A DNA stretch of 64,000 nucleotides from Littorina saxatilis (lineage: Eukaryota > Mollusca > Gastropoda > Littorinimorpha > Littorinidae): contig NC_090253.1 of the NCBI RefSeq assembly GCF_037325665.1, positions 16,099,658 through 16,163,657 of the forward strand, in the 5' to 3' direction. Position 1 is the first letter of the stretch, and every line of letters begins with the position of its first letter. Made by a program: the position numbers and the translations under genes. Under the pieces are notes generated by a model. The model was given only the letters and a program-made list of their open reading frames with translations. It was not told the DNA's origin and did not search any database. This document shows positions 62,901-64,000 of the stretch, piece by piece.

Positions 62901-63244
62901 CTTCGTGAGTCTTCGGCAGTTTCCGCGTCTCGGCTTTCTCCAACACGAAGTGGATTAGGTCGACGGAATCGATGGAGAAATGGTTCCGGGGTCGCCGGAA
63001 GTACTTTTCTCTGTAGCTGACGATTTCTTTTTCGACACTGTGAATAAGCATCATGGCTTTTCGTCGTTCTGCTTCCAGAGATATTGGCGGTGGGAGGATT
63101 TTCTCCGGGAGCGCTGGTTCCTGTTGAAAGCTTTTCTTCATTTTGGCAGGGTAGAGGCAGGGATAGCACACACACCTGTTGAATGTTGACCCCCAAGACC
63201 TCTTCGTTGACGTGGTCGTCAAAAACTGTCTTGTCTGTCTCTTT
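55039..63244 (-). CDS. coiled-coil protein with C-terminal Death domain, 5' end not seen
   Basis: Exons in transcript order: 63176-63244, 62683-63120, 61364-61522, 60525-60686, 59297-59410, 57762-57989, 56451-56664, 55855-55977, 55039-55220. GT-AG borders and phases agree throughout, giving 562 residues plus a stop. Residues 24-390 are charged and mostly helical, with coiled-coil stretches such as QAELGKLEKRLDAVRLNMDK and SRELRDLQDENKTMAEKLAA. Residues from about 462 form a Death domain: TAADIGQDWAFLYNKLPFT (helices 1-2), then GAAVRSLEKWKRLSQNASIN and ALVRTLKSIKKQAVANKIEE (helices 5-6), with the usual W-x2-L-x3-L and LxxW patterns. Death domains mediate assembly of signalling complexes. The protein's name and pathway are unknown to me. 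The first listed exon is less certain than the rest, and the initiator exon lies upstream. Confidence 0.82.
55320..55690 (-). pseudogene. decayed tandem copies of the last exon's 5' end and acceptor
   Basis: The segment GCGCAGTCCTATGTCTTGCT...GACCCCAGGTCGATCACTGC (exon start, 55178-55226) recurs in weaker form at about 55348-55402 (GGTCCTATGTCTTGATTCTT), 55528-55560 (GCAGTGCTATGTCTTGCTCT) and 55655-55685 (GCAGTCCTGTATCTTTTTT). The GACGTCA upstream of the acceptor also recurs near 55412. The copies lie in the last intron of the Death-domain gene and lack a full reading frame. Confidence 0.65.
55736..55768. repeat. (AAC)n microsatellite
   Basis: About 30 bp of AAC repeat in the last intron of the Death-domain gene. 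Confidence 0.9.
56976..57709 (+). repeat. GAGTCACTTGAG repeat, copy 2, with internal tandem duplication
   Basis: Nearly identical to 47281-47826, with two differences. CCGGCCGG is expanded near 57030. A 160-bp unit, from ACTTTTCTCGGAAACTATC to TATATCTTTGACAA, is present twice (about 57093-57252 and 57253-57412). It ends about 50 bp from the exon at 57762-57989. Confidence 0.85.
58035..58395. repeat. long GAT/GAC triplet repeat in an intron
   Basis: About 350 bp built of GAT with GAC, GTG and GCG interruptions. It gives poly-Ile, poly-Met and poly-His frames that are artefacts. It lies between exons 57762-57989 and 59297-59410. Confidence 0.92.
58500..59270 (-). mobile_element. GGCTCACGTAAG-family non-coding transposon, reverse copy
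   Basis: It is the reverse-orientation relative of 40827-41622, from AACAAGAGGCGAAGCCTTCA to GGCTACACTTACGTGAGCCAA. Shared interior marks are ACTAGATCTAGATCTG, GGAAATCTCCTTTGGTATCT and CAACATTTCGTCGGCACGTA (the last on the other strand). It has a poly-C/poly-A stretch at 59011-59042. Confidence 0.75.
59593..60017 (-). mobile_element. GGCTCACGTAAG-family transposon, internally deleted copy
   Basis: It has the same two ends as 58500-59270 (AACAAGAGGCGAAGCCTTCA; CACTTACGTGAGCCAA) but is only 425 bp long. A short different middle contains TGACGTCTTCAAATGTTGTG, with GTCTTCAAATGTT tandemly repeated. An (ACGC)n tract is at 59930-59968. Confidence 0.75.
60305..60500. repeat. fragment of the CAGTGGAAC/TTTTAAGAC MITE family
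   Basis: AAGTGGAACCCCCCCCTTCAAAG at the left. Internal GTCTTAAAAGG motifs. GCGGGATTCACAG at the right, close to the donor side of the exon at 60525. The ends are decayed. Confidence 0.55.
60731..61027 (+). repeat. full-length tRNA-derived SINE, second family
   Basis: The head GGCACCGTTGGCCTAGTGGT (A box) and GTGGGTTCGAACCC (B box) is followed by GGCTGCTCCGCCTGGCGTC. The tail is GGTCGGCGTTAAGCAAACAAAC. CCTAGTTGTGGAA and CCTAGTTGTAGGAA flank it (60718-60730 and 61028-61041). It lies in an intron of the Death-domain gene. Truncated copies are at 95-275 and 33008-33058. Confidence 0.9.
61216..61310. repeat. (AC)n and poly-C tracts
   Basis: An interrupted AC tract followed by about 18 C, then (AT)n. 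It lies about 55 bp from the exon at 61364-61522. Confidence 0.9.
61530..62430 (+). mobile_element. mariner/Tc1-like transposase C-terminus between two diverged direct repeats
   Basis: At 62160-62390 the frame reads WPPPDLNPRDFYLWGFLKDN, then a helix with RATSTTIRGISQQECVWVI and RRGGHLEHVL before a stop. SPDLNP-x-DFYLWG is the motif around the last catalytic residue of mariner-like DDE transposases. A segment of about 110 bp left of it (62060-62168, AATGATATACGTTACCGATA) repeats 61533-61645 in diverged form. TTTGTCAC...CTC(G/A)GAGAGACAT follows in both places. The rest of the transposase is absent. Confidence 0.6.
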
Positions 63245-63925
63245 CTAAGAGCATTCTATCGGTACCAATTTTCACATTCTTGTAAGGTCAGCTTAGCTAA
63301 AGCGGTTGCTTTGACAAGTACGTGTTACGAACAACTACAGATTCCTTTTCAGTGTGTGCTCTCAACTAGCTGAGTGATTGGCTGCAATTCAGTTGCAAGA
63401 GTTATCAGATCAGTTTGTTTGTTATCTCTAATTCGTAAATTGCATTGCCACACTGCATCAATCATTGCTATCTCCCTGTCGACACAGAGCTACCGAACAA
63501 AATTCACATCGTACAACTGAACAGGCGCTTCAAAGAGTCTTGAGTCTGGATGTTTATCACATAATATTCAAGGTCAAAATTCTAAAGGTTTGAATAACTC
63601 TAAACTCAAAAATGTCAAAAATGAGTCGACACAGAAACGTCCATTTTGAAAGCAGCGTAGCGTTTTAAAACTGAAATTGAAATGGTCAAGTGAACTGCTA
63701 CCGATCGTCTCAATGATTTTTGCTTCTGTTCGGAATACTACCATAGCAACTTTCTTCACTGTATCTTCGCAGAAAATTCTTTTGATGGCTGTTGTTCTTT
63801 GTATGAAACGGAGTCTATTTTTCTGAGACGGGCTGAGGTAATGTTATCTGCAACAACAAAAAAATGAGATAGATGACTTTTATTGTTCTCTCAACTTTGA
63901 TGTAACTGAAGTTCACACATCCCCT
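63245..63925. other. no gene recognised
   Basis: The stretch should be upstream intron or 5' sequence of the Death-domain gene. I found no further exon with credible borders. The small minus-strand frame at 63574-63759 has no motif. Confidence 0.4.
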
Positions 63926-63931
<6 letters not shown>

Positions 63932-63983
<52 letters not shown>

Positions 63984-64000
63984 AACGACACACACACACA
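63932..64000. repeat. (AC)n microsatellite at the window edge
   Basis: An AC tract with one GCAAACG interruption, running off the window. Confidence 0.95.

Noticed and set aside
62530-63222. 230-residue minus-strand frame taken as a single exon
   Set aside because: The middle is the true exon (62683-63120). The C-terminal extension past the GTGTGT donor is repetitive Thr/Ser/Val sequence, and the N-terminal part is intron.

Overview
The window is eukaryotic, intron-rich and heavily populated by repeats. It looks like a marine gastropod genome. The tRNA-derived SINEs, the SINE with an AATAAAGAAAG tail, the GAGTCACTTGAG repeat and the many TA-, TTAA- and 6-bp-flanked MITEs recall caenogastropods such as Littorina. 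That assignment is from memory of such repeats and was not searched. Bacterial-style features (operons, ribosome binding sites, CRISPR arrays) are absent.

Three host genes can be assembled from splice-consistent exons. (1) A minus-strand gene (38615 to 21470) begins as SKA2, the coiled-coil subunit of the SKA kinetochore complex. It then runs, in matching splice phase, into a linker and a microtubule-binding domain of the SKA1 type. (2) PRR11 lies on the plus strand (38822 to 48581), head-to-head with the SKA gene. Only 206 bp separate the two start codons, and that strip carries two CCAAT boxes and two TTTGAA (CHR-like) motifs. Human SKA2 and PRR11 are also a divergent pair, so the arrangement appears conserved. 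(3) A minus-strand gene (63244 to 55039, 5' end not seen) encodes a long charged, helical, coiled-coil protein that ends in a Death domain. I do not recognise this protein.

Layout. 1-4 kb: duplicated TG-, GGTT- and CT-rich blocks, a SINE and a 413-residue ORF of unknown type. 4-10 kb: mostly non-coding, with a gag-like fossil and the 5' part of an L1-like LINE. 10.7-15 kb: a second copy of the duplicated block leads into a coiled-coil/SGNH retroelement ORF that is split by a pogo element. 16.2-18.8 kb: an L1-like LINE with a 5' inversion and a 14-bp target duplication. 20.3-38.6 kb: the SKA gene, whose introns are packed with pogo, hAT, TTAA-type and other elements. 38.6-48.6 kb: PRR11, with MULE, Tigger, hAT and SINE insertions in its introns. 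49-55 kb: intergenic repeats and a LINE 3' end. 55-63.3 kb: the Death-domain gene. 63.3-64 kb: no gene recognised.

SKA subunits couple kinetochores to spindle microtubules, and human PRR11 is a cell-cycle gene. A shared G2/M promoter would fit both. The remaining sequence is mainly mobile elements at various stages of decay. Several have exact target-site duplications, and some lie within about 15-25 bp of SKA splice sites.
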